Shown here piece after piece: positions 1 through 28,230 of a DNA stretch of 64,000 bases; position 1 is the stretch's first letter; every line of letters starts with the position of its first letter. Under the pieces are notes generated by a model. That model was given only the letters and a program-made list of their open reading frames with translations, searched no databases and was not told where the DNA came from. Source of the DNA: Limanda limanda (lineage: Eukaryota; Chordata; Actinopteri; Pleuronectiformes; Pleuronectidae); the NCBI RefSeq assembly GCF_963576545.1, contig NC_083656.1:9820346-9884345 (forward strand), written 5' to 3'. The position numbers were made by a program, and so were the translations under genes.

Positions 1-20
1 TTGACAGAAACTCTAAACTC

Positions 21-39
21 TCCACTGCCCTCTAGTGGA
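21..39 (-). promoter_or_regulatory. CTCF-like motif at window edge
   Basis: The reverse complement contains CCACTAGAGGGCAGTGG. Similar words are common inside fish repeats, so this may be repeat-derived. Confidence 0.3.
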
Positions 40-194
40 TTCATTGCTTAACAACCATGCCAACGTAAAGAACGGTAAAACAACATTTGGAACAGACGCG
101 TGTCTCTTTTCGTACGTGAAGGCATCATCGATGAATCTGTGTATTTCGTTTATGAAGCCAGAGTCACGCCTAATTAGCTTGTCTTGGCAGAAAG

Positions 195-470
195 AATAGA
201 AATGGGGGGGGGGGGGGGGGACAGCTAGCCTAGCTCTGTTCAGTAACAACAACAATCAATAACAATTAACTAATTTGTTTTATTCGTTTCGTGGTGTATT
301 CTTCATCTTTAGTCGAGTGTAGCGACATCCTGGTGTCTCCGCAGTTTGCCTGGAAACCTCAGTCGCCAGAAAACGGTCTCCAGCTACATATCGAACTAAC
401 ATATGTGTGTTATCGATCTTCTCGTGTAACTTCTGTCGAATAAATTCACTGCCTTTAACTTCTTCTTACT
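195..470. repeat. Possible fragments of the same repeat type as 42020-42240
   Basis: ACAGCTAGCCTAGCTCTGTT and, later, GTGTGTTATCGATCTTCTCG TGTAACT resemble two separate parts of that family. The middle is not alignable by eye, so this may be two unrelated pieces. A G17 run lies at 204-220. Confidence 0.35.
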
Positions 471-2628
471 AAAAACCTCCAGAAAAGTTGCACTGGGCGT
501 TTCTGCACGAATCCTCAACAGCGTGTTCCTATGCATCAGACAACTGGATCTACTCCTGCCTACACAAATATACATCAGTCAGCCACTACATTAAAACCAG
601 ATACCCGTTTTAATGTTATGGCTGTTTGGTGAAGGCCTTCTTGTTTTTCAAGAAGGACAAACCAAGAGCTTTTTCTAGCTCGTGTGTCAACAACTGCAGT
701 TTCCTGCTTAACCCTCAGTGGGTTCACAACCTGCCCCTGACCCCTTATGCTCGGAAATCAAACTCTGCTGATGGTTTAAAGGAAACTGTGTCATGGGCTC
801 GAGCCTGGAGTCCACAGGGTCCCTGCACCCCCGAAGCAGTCCACAGCCTCTTTATCAAACCCTGGCAGCTCCTATTGTTGTTGGCAGCGCACTCCCGTCC
901 CCGGAGCTGGAGGGATTAGGTGAGTGTGAGTGAAGAGGAGTACGAGGGCCAACCAATGGAGACCCTGTCGTGTCCCACATCTCAGCGGGGAGATGCTGAC
1001 GGCGAGGATATAATTGAGGCGGGTGTGGGGGGGGGGTGAACATGGAGGCAGGTAGACAGAAGAGAAGGCCGACTGCCTTCACACCTCATCTGACAAAGCA
1101 AAAACAGTCCGATCCAGTCATCACACATCCTTCCTCTGCCTCCGTCTACTCCCTGTGTGTCCGTCTCTCAGCAGCGAGGGGCCTCAGAGTCAGAACCTTG
1201 ATGACGAGTGCTATGGGAAACGAGAAGCATCTGCTTTCTGCGTGACACGGAGACCCGGGGAAGACTCCGTGCGTGCTCCACGTCCCGGACTTTCTCTGCA
1301 CCACTTCGTTTTTTTATCACGAGGCTAAATTTAGCGATGAAAGAGGCATCTGAACCCGAAGCCCTACACAGGGTTTCCCATTGAGTCTTGTGTGTGTGTG
1401 TGAAGTTTCAAATAAAACAAAAACTACGACCAAAAAAACATAAAGATGTTTTCACCATGTTTAAAGACGCCCGTCAGCAGAGAGGCTACGTTTAAGAGCA
1501 AGAAGGGGAAACTGCTGCTGCTTTTTTTTTGTTGTGCCACTGCAGCGGATACAGTTTTTTTTCTCCTACTTTCCGTCCAGCATTTATTTTTTACAAGGAC
1601 GCTGCTCTGCGTGAACATGTGGAAGACAAAAGAAGTGGAGGGGGGGGAAAAAATCTCCTACATCAGCAGAATGAGGCAGGCTCTGGCCCAACTCTGACCG
1701 TCTGGCTGATGACCACACGTGGCTTCCTCTCTCAGTCAGTGACCCCCCCACACGCAGGGAGTGCTGGTCACCGTTAGGTTACTGTGAGAACGGTCAAACC
1801 GAGTCCGCTCAGACATTAATTCACACCGTAAATCCGGCGGATCTATTTGTCTGTCTGTCACGAGGGAAGATTGGGAGCCGGCGCTGCAAAGCCGGACCGA
1901 TTATCTTTATGGTCAGCAGTCGCAGAGGTCAGAAACTTTTGGCTGCATTTGTTTATTCCCTTTGGCAAAGCAGAGCCTTGAGAAAATGAGATTTCACCGT
2001 GATTAATGGACAGTGTTTGCTTAAACCGGAGAAAGGGAGAGACTCGGAGCGAGAGGAAAACACAGAAAGACATAATTCGAGGGAAAGAGGAAAGCTGACA
2101 GATGCTGAGACGAACTCCACTTCCAGAAAATCCTCCTGTTAGAAAGTTGTTGCAGTGTCATCTTGGGTATTTTCTAATCATATTCAAATCATTGCACCGT
2201 AAATTCACAGTGAATAATCCAATGCACAATTAGATTTCAGTGATTCGTCTTTTTAATTCCAAAAACCGAGTGAACAGGAGGAAGCACATGAGAAAATGCT
2301 GTTTGCATGATGAAAGTTTTATTATTTATAAAGAAAACTAATCATGTAAGTGTACAAGGGAATATTCATAACAATTTATAGAGATTAATGTTTCTACCAC
2401 TAACCAAAAGATGGCAACAGGGGCTCACTAACATTTCTAATGTGTTATTATACAGTTCATGAGTGAATGGCAACAGCGTCTAACTAATGACGGCTCACAT
2501 CCAACTTTCATGGATTTATATTCTCACTCGTGTTGTAAGTCAATTCAGGGAGAGTGATTCCAAGCTAAATGTAATACCAGTAACTCTGTGTGCTGTTTAG
2601 ATCCAATGTAAATACTACATGTGAAGCT

Positions 2629-2745
2629 GCTTTCAGACGAACACTGAACACCAATCATTTCCCAGAAATGTTACAGATTCTGTGTGAAATCGAAAGTCAG
2701 TTGCTCCGGACATTTTCCAGAGTTCATGTCTGAAAAGGGCTTAAG
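2629..2745. repeat. Dispersed repeat family A, copy 1 (fragment)
   Basis: GCTTTCAGACGAACACTGAA and GGACATTTTCCAGAGTTCATGTCTGAAAAG share the words TTTTCAGAC, GGA(A/C)ATTTTCCAGA and GTCTGAA with the copies near 14100-14560 and 21391-21645. This is a short degenerate piece. Confidence 0.5.
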
Positions 2746-5680
2746 TCTGATAAAGTGAGGAGGAGACAAACATCGAGTGCACACTCCTACTTCCTTATGG
2801 AAAAGAATGTAGCACAAGAGATGAAAATAAAAAGGTCAAATTAATATATGCTTGCTTTTTTCATGCAGTTGTGTTCTTGCATATCACATTATGCTCTATT
2901 AAAGTTATTAAAATGAAACCCACAAGGCAGTCTGGCCTCGGAATCACCCCTGTTCCTAACACACAAAGGAACTTGTTCAAAATGAAAGTGTTTATTGTTC
3001 AGCCTTGGGGCTGTAACTTTAAACACAAGAAATTCTCACACACCAGGTTCATAAAAATGCAAGAATCATACAACAGATGGAAAACAATGGTGCGAGGGCT
3101 GTATAGTTGTCTCTCTGTTTGCTGTCATGTCTTCCCAGACACAGAAATAGTCCTTGTTTCTAAAATCCCGAGCGCCGACATGCACAGCAGCACCGGGTGA
3201 CTCTCACATCGTCTCTGACAGGTCGGACGCAGCCTTGAGTTTGAAGAGGGAGGTTTGCAAGCCAGCTGTGAAGGCAAGAGCCTATTTCCATATCACCTAT
3301 CATCAGTGTGCCGCTGAGCAAGGCACCAAACCCCTGGCATCAACTTTGGTAATTACTTGTCCTGTGTTAATGCTCCAGAGCTGCTTCAGAACTATTCATC
3401 TATTTGTAATTCCTCCTCAGTTCTGCAATATTTCACTTTTTATTGTTCTTGTGCAGAGCATTTTATAAACAGAGTGAAGTTACAAAACTTTGCGTTCAAA
3501 CCCAACTGTTTTTTATCTGCAATAAAGATTTCATAGTCGATGTTTTTCATAAAAAATAAATAGAATTTGCTTCACTACTTTTATCGTATGTGGTTTATAA
3601 ATACGTTTGATTTAATAACTGAGCTGCAGTTATTTTTTCATACAAGACATTTTGGCGATATCAGAGGTCTGTAAAGCAAGCTCTGTAATTCGGCTTGGTG
3701 TAAAGCCAAGCAGCAACTAAACAAACGTTGTGCGTTTACTTTGTTAACTTGCACTTGCAGAGGACACAGGGATTCTATGAATTTGGACAATTTACAATAG
3801 TCATGCCAAGTGTGAAGCTGGTCACTTGACCTGTTTGCGAAATATCTGTTCTAAATACAAACAAACAGACAGATTTGCGTAATTAGTAGTGAAATGTACA
3901 GTATGGTGCTGAACCAAGCCTCAATAATCATCTCTATCTCTCTGCAGGACCCCTAAGCTCTTTGGAGAAGGTCAACGTCCCCCAGAGAGAAACTGCTGCT
4001 TACAGTAGGTTTCATTTAGCTGTGTACTTTGTGGTAAATAGAGGAAGGATGAGAAATAAATCTACCAGCTGGAGTCCCGACGAGACCCAGTGGTCCATCT
4101 GGAAAACGGCTCAGAGTCGAGAGGGGACGACCCCTATCAGGCACAAAAAGTATTTTTTTAAAGAAAGCCACCGAGTCCGAAACCACGATTCATTCGTCTT
4201 CTTCAGATTTGTACGTTTAATTTCCTCTCTGCTCAAAAATACGTTTTGCTTCTTGCTTCTATACTTGGAGCCTCACTGCAGAATAATGTATGTGCAGTTT
4301 GACACAGGAGACTGTTTTCGCATTCATCCGCTGAAAGTTTCTCTGCACGCACCTTAAATCTGAGCTGAACGCGTGAACATCTGAGGTAGTTTGGAGCCAA
4401 TTGGGCATAAACTTATATAAGTGAGTGGTGGAAACTTGAAGCCTCTAGTGTTTATGTACACTGACGCCGAAGAGCAGGAGACATTACACATTTGCATATT
4501 CATGGGTTGTGAATGAGGGAGAAGAAGTCAATGCTTTTTTTGTTGAAAAAGAAACTGCATCAGACAGAAAAAAATCATTGCTGGAGTCATTTGACTTTGA
4601 CGTGAGCACCCATTCAGAAGACGTTTAGGGAGTCTAGATCTAGACTCTCGACTTCTGTCATCTGATTCCAACTTGATGCACAGACGTATTTTATTGTGAT
4701 TGGCTAATAGACAAACATTGGTCCACATCCTCTAAAGGGAACTGTACCAGAGCCACATCCTTGTTTTCTGCAAGAATGCCCGACTGATAGGAAAGCATGA
4801 GGCACATTATAATTTATTAATCACAGTGTAAAAGCCCAAAATGTGTGTTCAAAATAAATATGTGATATTAATTATGAATGTTGAAACAGCTAATTAAATA
4901 ATACATGTTAAAACATCATATATTAGCTTTTACTAGAGATCTGAATGTCACCAGAAGGGAAATAAAGAGAGAAATACTGTTTTCATTTTTCTACATTTTA
5001 GTTAACAATCTTATAATGATATAATCATATTTATTATACAGACAAATTGTTGAATAGAAAACAAGTGGTTGTATATGTAAAACACTATGATCAAAGCCAC
5101 ACTAGTAATATGCAATGTGTTAAAGCATCACTTTATTAATTGATATGCATTTAACCCTTTATGTACAATAAGTGAACTCTACTGAGCAGGATGGAAGGAT
5201 TACAGACTTTAACACAGACTCACCCAAAGGAGAACTTCAAACTTTTAACTACTGCGCATTTGCATCTGACTCTTCTCCGTCCTGAGGGAAGGGACAAGCC
5301 ATTCTTCCAGCTCTCCAGTGTTACTGGATGCCTCCTCATTAATTAGGGACATGGAGGGATGAGTCCTCCTTATTAATTACTGCTCTAAGCTTGAAAATAA
5401 TTGGAGCTTCTTAGAAGGTAATTCAAAAGAGGAAAGCTCCTTCCCAGAAAAAAATAAATAAATAAAAAAAATCCCCTTTTGAAGGAAGCGGTTAAAAGAC
5501 ACTGGACAGAGACGAGCCCAATTCCAAGGCTCGTCTTTGAAACTAATGAATCACAGTATATCGTGGCCTTGCAGCCAGGAGAGTAACAAGGAAGGTACAA
5601 AGGCTACAGTTAACCACAGTGCATCCTTTGCTGGGAAATAATGTCCCGTGGTCCTGAATGAATTTTCAGAGCATAGCGTG

Positions 5681-5684
<4 letters not shown>

Positions 5685-5717
<33 letters not shown>
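5685..5717. repeat. (GT)n microsatellite
   Basis: About 16 perfect GT units. Confidence 0.95.
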
Positions 5718-5720
<3 letters not shown>

Positions 5721-5759
5721 CTGCACTGTTTTGAAGCCAAATTATCCCGAATGAGAATG

Positions 5760-6095
5760 CCATCTAACCATGAGGACGTCATTTGGAGCCAGAGTGTGTG
5801 CAATGATTATCAGGGGGAGGAGTCATGATATCACAGTCCCAAGATGCACGTTTTCGACTGACCGCTGTCAATCATGATGTTTTTACATTTTTCTAGCATC
5901 AAATAAATAATTAAAACAAAACTTACAGGAAAAATAAACACTTGATCGGTGTGACAACTACCTAAAATAGCAGTCCCATCTGATAACATGGAGGTGGGTA
6001 TATGACCTATACTGCAACAAGCCACCAGGGCTGATTGAGACGCTTTGGCACTTAAAGAGCCGTCATCTCATATATCTTTATATACAGTCTATGGT
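5760..6095. repeat. Common teleost interspersed repeat ending TATATACAGTCTATGG
   Basis: GACCGCTGTCAATCATGATG in the middle and ATATCTTTATATACAGTCTA TGG at the end are characteristic words of a repeat widely seen in fish. The left border is uncertain. Confidence 0.55.
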
Positions 6096-6480
6096 GTGTT
6101 ATGAAACAGTTACACTGGTCTTACACCTTTTATAACACTGAAACTGCCTAATCTTGCTTTTATCATATTACGTTCAGAGATTCAAATATTTAAAACATAA
6201 AATAAACTGTCTGAAAACCAACCCCATTAACCAGTTCACATAAGAGCAGCCAACAGATTTCGCCTGACGGTGATTTTACTGGTAAAACATCACATCAATC
6301 AACACCAGAACTCAACTGAGCGTCAAGAAAAGATCTGAAGCTGTAGAAGGAGAAAGTTTAGTTGGAAGCCGTTATTACTACAGACATTCAAATCTGTGAT
6401 AAACACATTTAATCTGTTCACCTTGAGTAAGCCCCGAAGCCCAAATGAGAAAAAGTCTTTCCGGCGTGTTTTATTTCTGA

Positions 6481-6576
6481 CTTAATGACTTGGGGAGGGA
6501 TTTGATACACTCCTTGTCTCACTCCTGGCTTAATGACAAGAGGAAGGATTTGATACACATGGTTGTCTCTGGGTTT
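6481..6576. repeat. Imperfect tandem duplication, period 48 bp
   Basis: CTTAATGACTTGGGGAGGGA TTTGATACAC...TTGTCTC is followed 48 bases later by CTTAATGACAAGAGGAAGGA TTTGATACAC...TTGTCTC. Two copies, with most differences in the spacer. Confidence 0.85.
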
Positions 6577-7741
6577 GACGTCCCTTAAATAATCTGTGTG
6601 GCTCTGCAGCATTGGACAATAACTCTACGAAGGAGATCAGAGGGATGCCCTATTTTTTTCGTGAAGAGGTTGTGTTATTTGTGCTGCGTCTTTAGACTTC
6701 TGTTTGTTCAGTTCCCCAGGAGAGGCTGTTTCCTGTCTGTGCTTTCAGTGAGACACGAACACGTCTTCGTCGAGAGACGCATCAGGTCACAGGCCAGACA
6801 CTGAGATACGCCGTTGAATAACAATCCTGAAAAGCAAATCCGGAAACTGGGACACAAATTGGGTCTGGAACGTGTCCAGGCTGCATTTTATTGTTCTTCC
6901 AAACACCCGAGAGATAGAAGAAGTTTGCAGCTTGGCTTCTCACTCGGGTAACATATCCTCTGCCTGCCCTCTGTCCAGGGAAAAGGCCAGATTAAAGAGT
7001 GTGGATGCACATATGTGTGTTTGTGTTGTAGCACAAAAGATTCCCAAAGTTAGATAGCCAACCCTTCTAGGCCCCGTATTCTTAAGGCTAAACATCATCA
7101 TGAGCAGAGTCAACCCAAGTGCACGCAACCAAGACAATCCTCGACTCCACTGACGAGCCCCAGGCCTCCTTTCACCGACCCTGCAGTCCATTAGAAAAGG
7201 AAACAAGGATGGAGAGCCGGCTGCCTGCTTGAATTGGGATTCATCTTGATATGCCCGGAGGCCCTTCATTCAGAGCCACAAAGCAGCAGGAGCTGTAAGA
7301 ACAGCCTGGTCAGGAGCGGTTCCATACCCAGTGGTCAAAGCTCAAGCACCGTCGAGATGAAGTCAAGCTTCAGTGCTTTTCTCCCCCAACGGAGGCATGA
7401 AACTAAAGCTTGTGTAAGAAAAATGAATGACTTCACACATGAAAAGGTAAATGGATGTGTATATATAGCCAGTGTTGCACAGGAGGGAAATCCTGGTGGG
7501 TTGTACATGAGTGTGTGATGTGTTCATGTTCAGGAACCGGGGTTCTTCCCTTATTGACCCGACCAAGGCAACAAAGTTTAAGGTTCAATATTCACATTTT
7601 GGATTTCAGAAAAAATGACTGATGGAATTTTGAGAGCAGTGCTGTTATTGTCTAAAGTCTAAGGGCATATTTTCGTTTTTCACATCTCTTCTTGTGTCTT
7701 TGCTTTATCTATACTGAGGCTCATATTTGGCCTATTGTCAA

Positions 7742-7796
7742 ATATATGATATTATATATATATATATATATATGATATTATATATATATATATATG

Positions 7797-7857
<61 letters not shown>
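7742..7857. repeat. (TA)n microsatellite with GATATTA interruptions
   Basis: TA dinucleotides broken three times by an ATGATATTAT unit, then about 56 bases of pure TA. Confidence 0.95.
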
Positions 7858-7859
<2 letters not shown>

Positions 7860-8879
7860 ATTCACCATTGTGTTAAGAGATAACTTGATCCTAAAGCTGA
7901 TCTCTTGTGAAAATACATCTTTTGTCATATGGTTTTGATGCTTGAAAAGGGTTCAACCATGTTCACAAAAGCATTAATAGTATTATATAACATTTGCACT
8001 GTAGGGAACTGGATCCCTAAGGGGTGGGGGAGTCAGGTTCCTGAATGAAAGCCTGATGTTACCAAATAATGGGTTGCAGGATCTTTTCAGAGCCGCATAA
8101 GATTCAGTCAGGTAGTTTTTCATGGTATCATCAGAGAAGATTCAGCATCTGTGACTTTGATCAGATCAGTTATCCGCTCCAACGTCCTTTGACGCAGAAT
8201 CCTATTGTAAGATTTATATGTTTGGCTTTGAAGAATGAAGTCGGACTACTCGTTGAGGAAGTGTTGTAAAATCAACGTGAACTTGAAGCTTTTTTCACTG
8301 TGGTTTCCTCCGACTCTAACCACAGAGGAATACAGCAGTTAAAGGCCTACTCTTTCTCAGAAGAATTTTTATGTTGGATCCCTTGAAATCCTCTTTACAT
8401 TCCCGTTGCAATGAATAACAATGAAAAGCTCTGACAACAGTGGAAACCCGAGGGTTGTAAAGAGCTCATCCCATCATTCTATTGGTCCCATGGGGTAAAT
8501 ACTGATTGGACAACCTGCCTGTCAACATATCTACCTTTCTTGTCAGAGTCTTCTGCAACTCTGGAGAGTATTACAGCATCTTTGGTAGAATCCGAACTTC
8601 CATAGCCTCAGTCAGGCTGGAGTCAGGCACTGCCTGAGGCTCGTTCAGGTGTTTTCAGGGTGTGGATATGGAGGGAGGTCGGAAGTTGTCTATTCTTGCT
8701 GGTTTCTTCAGTACCACCTACCCTCCCTTAAAGAAGACAGATTGTGCTGTTCATTTATTCCCTTTCCTTTAATTTGTTGTTTAGGATTTTTCTGTGTGAA
8801 TTCATTCTGTCCTTAAACACCTCGTCAGTAGCACGTTAGAATAATATACGCCCAGCAGCTAGTCTGGCACCCCGCCTAA

Positions 8880-9160
8880 CACATCCAGGTACAGCATGAG
8901 CAGATGCTGACATTTCATTCACACGTTGGAAGTTTTTGACCAATCACAACAGACTGGGCCAACCTGCCAATCAGAGCAGACTGGGCTTTATCGGGAAGGA
9001 GGCCTTAATGAGGCAGGAGCTAAAACCAAGTGTTTCAGACAGAGGCTGAAAAGAGGAGCTGCAGCAATGGACAGTTTGAGGAAAGTAATGTGTTTTTGAA
9101 CATTAGAGCATGTCAAACATTTAAAGTTTTAACCCAAAATAAAATTATGAGATATGAAGC
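8880..9160. repeat. Common teleost interspersed repeat
   Basis: GACCAATCACAACAGACTGG and CAATCAGAGCAGACTGGGCT are followed by CAGGAGCTAAAACCAAGTGTTTCAGACAGAG-type sequence, TAATGTGTTTTTGAACATTA and AACCCAAAATAAAATTATGA. This word order belongs to a repeat I recognise from many fish genomes; the CCAATCA..AGACTGGGC unit is duplicated within this copy. Confidence 0.6.
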
Positions 9161-12157
9161 ATGACTTACACGTCTCCTTTCATGATTCAAAAATACATTT
9201 ACTTCAAAAATACGAGCAACTCTTCGTTGTTATCTAAAAGCACTTGGTTGACTAAGGAGCTGCTTTCCTATCAAGTCTTATTTTGTCATTTTATTTCCAC
9301 TACCCTACTCTCCCTCTCTTTCTCAGAGTCCCTGGTTGCGTGCACGATTTCTGCGCTTGAAACCGTTTGTCCGCACCTCAGTTCGTGTCCATCTCCTCAC
9401 ACTCACTCAAACTGCAGCACAGGACATATGTGCAGCGACAGTATATTTGAGTGCAGATGGTTATTATATTTGAGTGCAGACAAACAGTTTTGAGCAGCCG
9501 AGCGGACATATACGAGCTGTGACTATTTGACAGAGGGGGCCGGGTCTTGAGGGAAAGCATTGCTAAAACGTGAAATGAAGAAATGATGCTGTCAAAATGA
9601 AAGACGATGGCATTGAATAAAGATAGGAATCTGAAGAAAGAGCAGAACAGTGGCAGCATTTTTCACAAGGAGATGGCCTTGGTTTTTTCAGGCAGCCACC
9701 TTTTGAACCATATTCAGTCGTCGGGTTGCTCAAGGCAGCGGCTGCCCTTTCCCTCCCAACAACAGGCTGCTTTACAGGGTGTCCAGGGATGATGTAGGAG
9801 TATCTGAGCACTGATGTCTTCTGCAGTCCTTAATGTCAAGGAGCAGACACACCAAGGAATCGGCTTGCAAACACTTTGTGTAGCAGGAGGAGAAGCTTTC
9901 ATCAGGTTGCAGGCTTTTTTCGAAATGAACTGAGTGCTGCTGACCCTGTGCAGAGCAATTCATGCAAAATGTGTCTCCGGTAAAGTCATGAAATAAACAA
10001 TATTTACAAAACTTTGACACATTAAGATGGAGGAACAGATGGGTCAGATGAATTTGCAGCTATTTTGCATTCTGTCATTGACCCTGTATATAGCCAGGTC
10101 GAGTTTGGTCTGTAAAATATCAAAGTCTGCCGGCCTGCCCGAGGACAGATTTTGTCCAGCCCCACTTGACATCTGAGTGCTCATGTAAAAGAGCAGTTAT
10201 GACTACCGAGCTCTCCTGGGTCGGAACGTCAACATGTTGATTGGCGTTGCGGCTGCTGCGATCACATCCTGAGACCATATCTAGTTTCAATCTGTTTGCT
10301 ATAAAATGTTCATGTACTCCAGCCTCTCTTGGCAACCTCTGCTCCCCCCTATTACCCAGCAGGGGGGGTGATGTGAGTTTAGACACGCTGAGAGCATGTC
10401 CTCCTATAACGTAGAAATCGCCGAGTTCAGCTGTGCAGCCTCATCTGCGCTTTGTTGCCAGCAATATTTATTGACAGAGACCTGAGAAAAAACGAATGAA
10501 TCCGCGGGTTTCACTCAGGATCATTTCATTCTGGGGCCACGTTTTTCTTTTTTTCTCCTCTTCCACAGATGCCGGCTGTGTTTGAACAACTGGATTCCAT
10601 CAGCAGCACGCAGACGGTCTGCCAGCGGCCTCAGACATGAGCCTTCACTTCATGTCAGCACAGCAGGTTCAGTTCTGGCTTTGTTGCACTGATCCGCGGA
10701 GCGAAACCCAAATCGACAACACGCATCCTCCCTCCCGCTCGTCACATCGAGCTCCGATTGAGATTTAATGAGATAGTATTTCCACCTATCACAGATTGGT
10801 GTCAGAGACAACAGACGATGGGGGAAAAAAAGTCATAACACCTTGTTTTCCAGACTTGCTGAAAGCGTTGCGAGCAAATTCTGACAGATTGGTGTTTGGA
10901 GTGCTCACAGGTTTGTTTGAGTAAAGTCTCTCCATCATGCTCAAGCTCATTAGAGGGCTCTAGATCGCACCCCTCCATCGTCGCTGTTTGTTCCTCTTGG
11001 CTCCGGGGCCCGAGCTCGGCATCAGGTTTAATGCCGCTGGACAACGATGACAGCCACGCCGAATGAGGATCGTGCGGGTGAGGCACGGGAACGTGAGGTG
11101 TTTTTTCCCCCGCTAATGGTGAAATGAAATGTTCTTCCTGTAAGAGGAGCGCAATTCCCTGCTATACATGGGGGGAAAATTTGACAATCTGCAAGTCAGC
11201 TTTGCAGAATCCCCACCTGTGCAGAGCAGGAATGTTCTTCGACAGAAAGACCGAGTGTGATTTCCCATCAAAATATTTTCAAAGCAGGTAAGCCATAAAA
11301 TTGCGGTCGCTGGTGTTGAAAGCTTTGTCCCGCAGTCTGCAGGTGGAATTTACATATATTAAGTACGGAAAAACAAGTGGGATTCATGTCTGACTCCGGC
11401 ACAAAAGCCCATCCACGCTCTTCCTCTCCCCCCTTCGCTTCCCTCTTTCTCTCCATCACACAGACAGCTTTGCTTGTTCCTGGCTGCTCATGTGTGGCAG
11501 CAGCACTGGATAGAAAACATATTGCTCCATCAATCACGACCCATTCTTCTCAGCAACACACTGGATTCGGTGGCTGTCTGAGGCCGGGGCCACGTGCACC
11601 CAGCCCTTAGTTAGAAAAATGCGAAGATGACGAATATTCCTCTGAACAGATCCAGACCTGCGTCTCTGTCAAAGTATACCTATTCCTATAACCGGATTTC
11701 TTTCAAATCAAATGACACCCCCACCCACCCTCCCTGCCACTCCCAGACTGACACTGTTTTGATGGTATCTTACTACAGAGAGCGGAGTGTGTGCTGCGTT
11801 CAAAAGCCGCCTCCTTCTCCCCTGTGTTATACCGATAGATCAAATGAAAAGATAGAGGGAGGAGAAGGAGGAAGACGTCAGTTTTCATCAATGTCTGGCT
11901 GATGTATTCAGGAATTTCTGTCTTTCAAGTCTTTGTTCCAGCACACACAAAGACCACAGCACACAGAGCACTGCCATACCCGCGTTGCAGCCGTGCTAAG
12001 AGAACGACTTTCTCCTTTCCCCGGTTATATGTAACACACAGCTTGACCACACGGCTCCAGTCGCAGCCCCCCGGGCAGCGGGTACGTTGCTGCCCTTTCT
12101 ACTCCAGAAAGAGCTCAGTTTCGAGCTGAGGCCGAGTATGAATGGAGTGACACTTAC

Positions 12158-26882
<14,725 letters not shown>

Positions 26883-27350
26883 GGTGCCCGGCTGGATGAA
26901 GCGTGGCCGCGGACTGGCTGGTTCACGGTCTCACTGCGGCGCAGCCATCGCGCACAGGCACGGTCCAACAGACAGCTGATGTGCAAGAGAAGCACCCCCC
27001 CCAGTCACAACCACAAAGCGACTTCCTGAAATATGATCGAGCTGCGTGCGCCTTTCGGAAATCCCGAGGAACAGCTGATTCCATTCAGAGGCGTCCAGGG
27101 CGCAGGGCTGCAGCGCGTTGGGAACAAAGTGTGGGAGTGAGCGGTGATGGACTCACACTGACACACACACTTACACACACACGCTGACGGACACACACAC
27201 ACACACCCTTTTACTGTCCTGATCATTCATTGGACTGACATCAATTCAATTCCAGGGCAATCACAGGAGTGAAGTGTTGTCTTCTGAGAAGAGACCATGT
27301 GCTTCACAGGGACGCACCGCGAGGTCCTAGCGCCGCCTCCAGCGTCGGCA
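26883..27350 (-). promoter_or_regulatory. Probable adam12 5' UTR and promoter region
   Basis: The stretch immediately upstream of the adam12 ATG is GC-rich with many CpG dinucleotides compared with the AT-rich sequence around it, and includes CTTCCTGAA (ETS-like) near 27022. No clear TATA box is visible, which fits a CpG-type promoter. The transcription start cannot be placed from sequence alone. Confidence 0.45.
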
Positions 27351-28181
27351 CTTATTAAAGTGACAAGAGTCAAGCTGCTAGGAATACACACCACTTCCGG
27401 TTAAATGTTTTAAAAATAAATCCCATAATCAGCATTTTTATGCCTTTCTGCAACGTTGTCAAAGGGAATAAGATAGATAATTGCATTGAAATGGTGTAAT
27501 AGTTGTAAAATATTATGTTGGTCATGTATGCATGTAAATAACATTAATCTAAGTTATTTAAGTTATCAGGAGGTGAACAAAACATCACTATTCTTGACTT
27601 ATTGCAACCCCCTCCATAAAAAAAATGCCAACCTTATTCCAGAGCTTTCACCATGTTTTTCCCTTTTAATTTTTATAGATTATTATTTTATAGATTATAG
27701 ATGATTTTGCAGTGTAATGCAATTGGAAGTTCACAAAAAAAAACTTTAAGCTGTGTTCTGACCTTTTTTAGGTAATCTAAGCAAAATGGCAAATCTCTAC
27801 AGCTTCTGAGATGTGAGGATTTGCTGCTGTTTCATATCCTTTAAAATTGAACCTTTGAATAAAATATGTTTTGGGCTGTTGATCTGGCAAAGAGCACTTT
27901 CATGTTGATTGCACATTACTTGTAAATGGCCCTCGAGTCGAGATTGATTCTGTTTGATAACATATTGACTTTTGCACAGTGCAGAAGTTCATTTTAAAGC
28001 ATGTGTTTTAAATGGGCTTAGGGAGGTAGATCACTTTATTTTGAAAGCAAAGCACTTAGCTTCCGGCCCCTCTCTTTTATCCCTTGTCCAACTTGACCCA
28101 ACAGCTTGATAAGAGAACACTTAACTGCCCACAGAGTGACAATTTGAATAATACAGCCTACACAGCACTCACACACTCACA

Positions 28182-28183
<2 letters not shown>

Positions 28184-28228
<45 letters not shown>
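28184..28228. repeat. (CA)n microsatellite
   Basis: About 22 units, preceded by imperfect CACT/CACA. Confidence 0.95.

Positions 28229-28230
<2 letters not shown>

Larger units (their letters stand above)
1..12157. other. adam12 intron 3 (partial)
   Basis: No exon could be supported. It contains repeat fragments at 195-470, 2629-2745, 5760-6095 and 8880-9160, a G17 run at 204-220, microsatellites at 5685-5717 and 7742-7857, and a 48-bp tandem duplication at 6481-6576. The open frames present lack splice-site partners and recognisable motifs. Confidence 0.6.

Noticed and set aside
6940..7269. 109-codon minus-strand frame as the next ADAM12 exon
   Set aside because: It contains nothing like the expected GLIASSFTETHYLQDG segment, and no acceptor in the needed phase was found.
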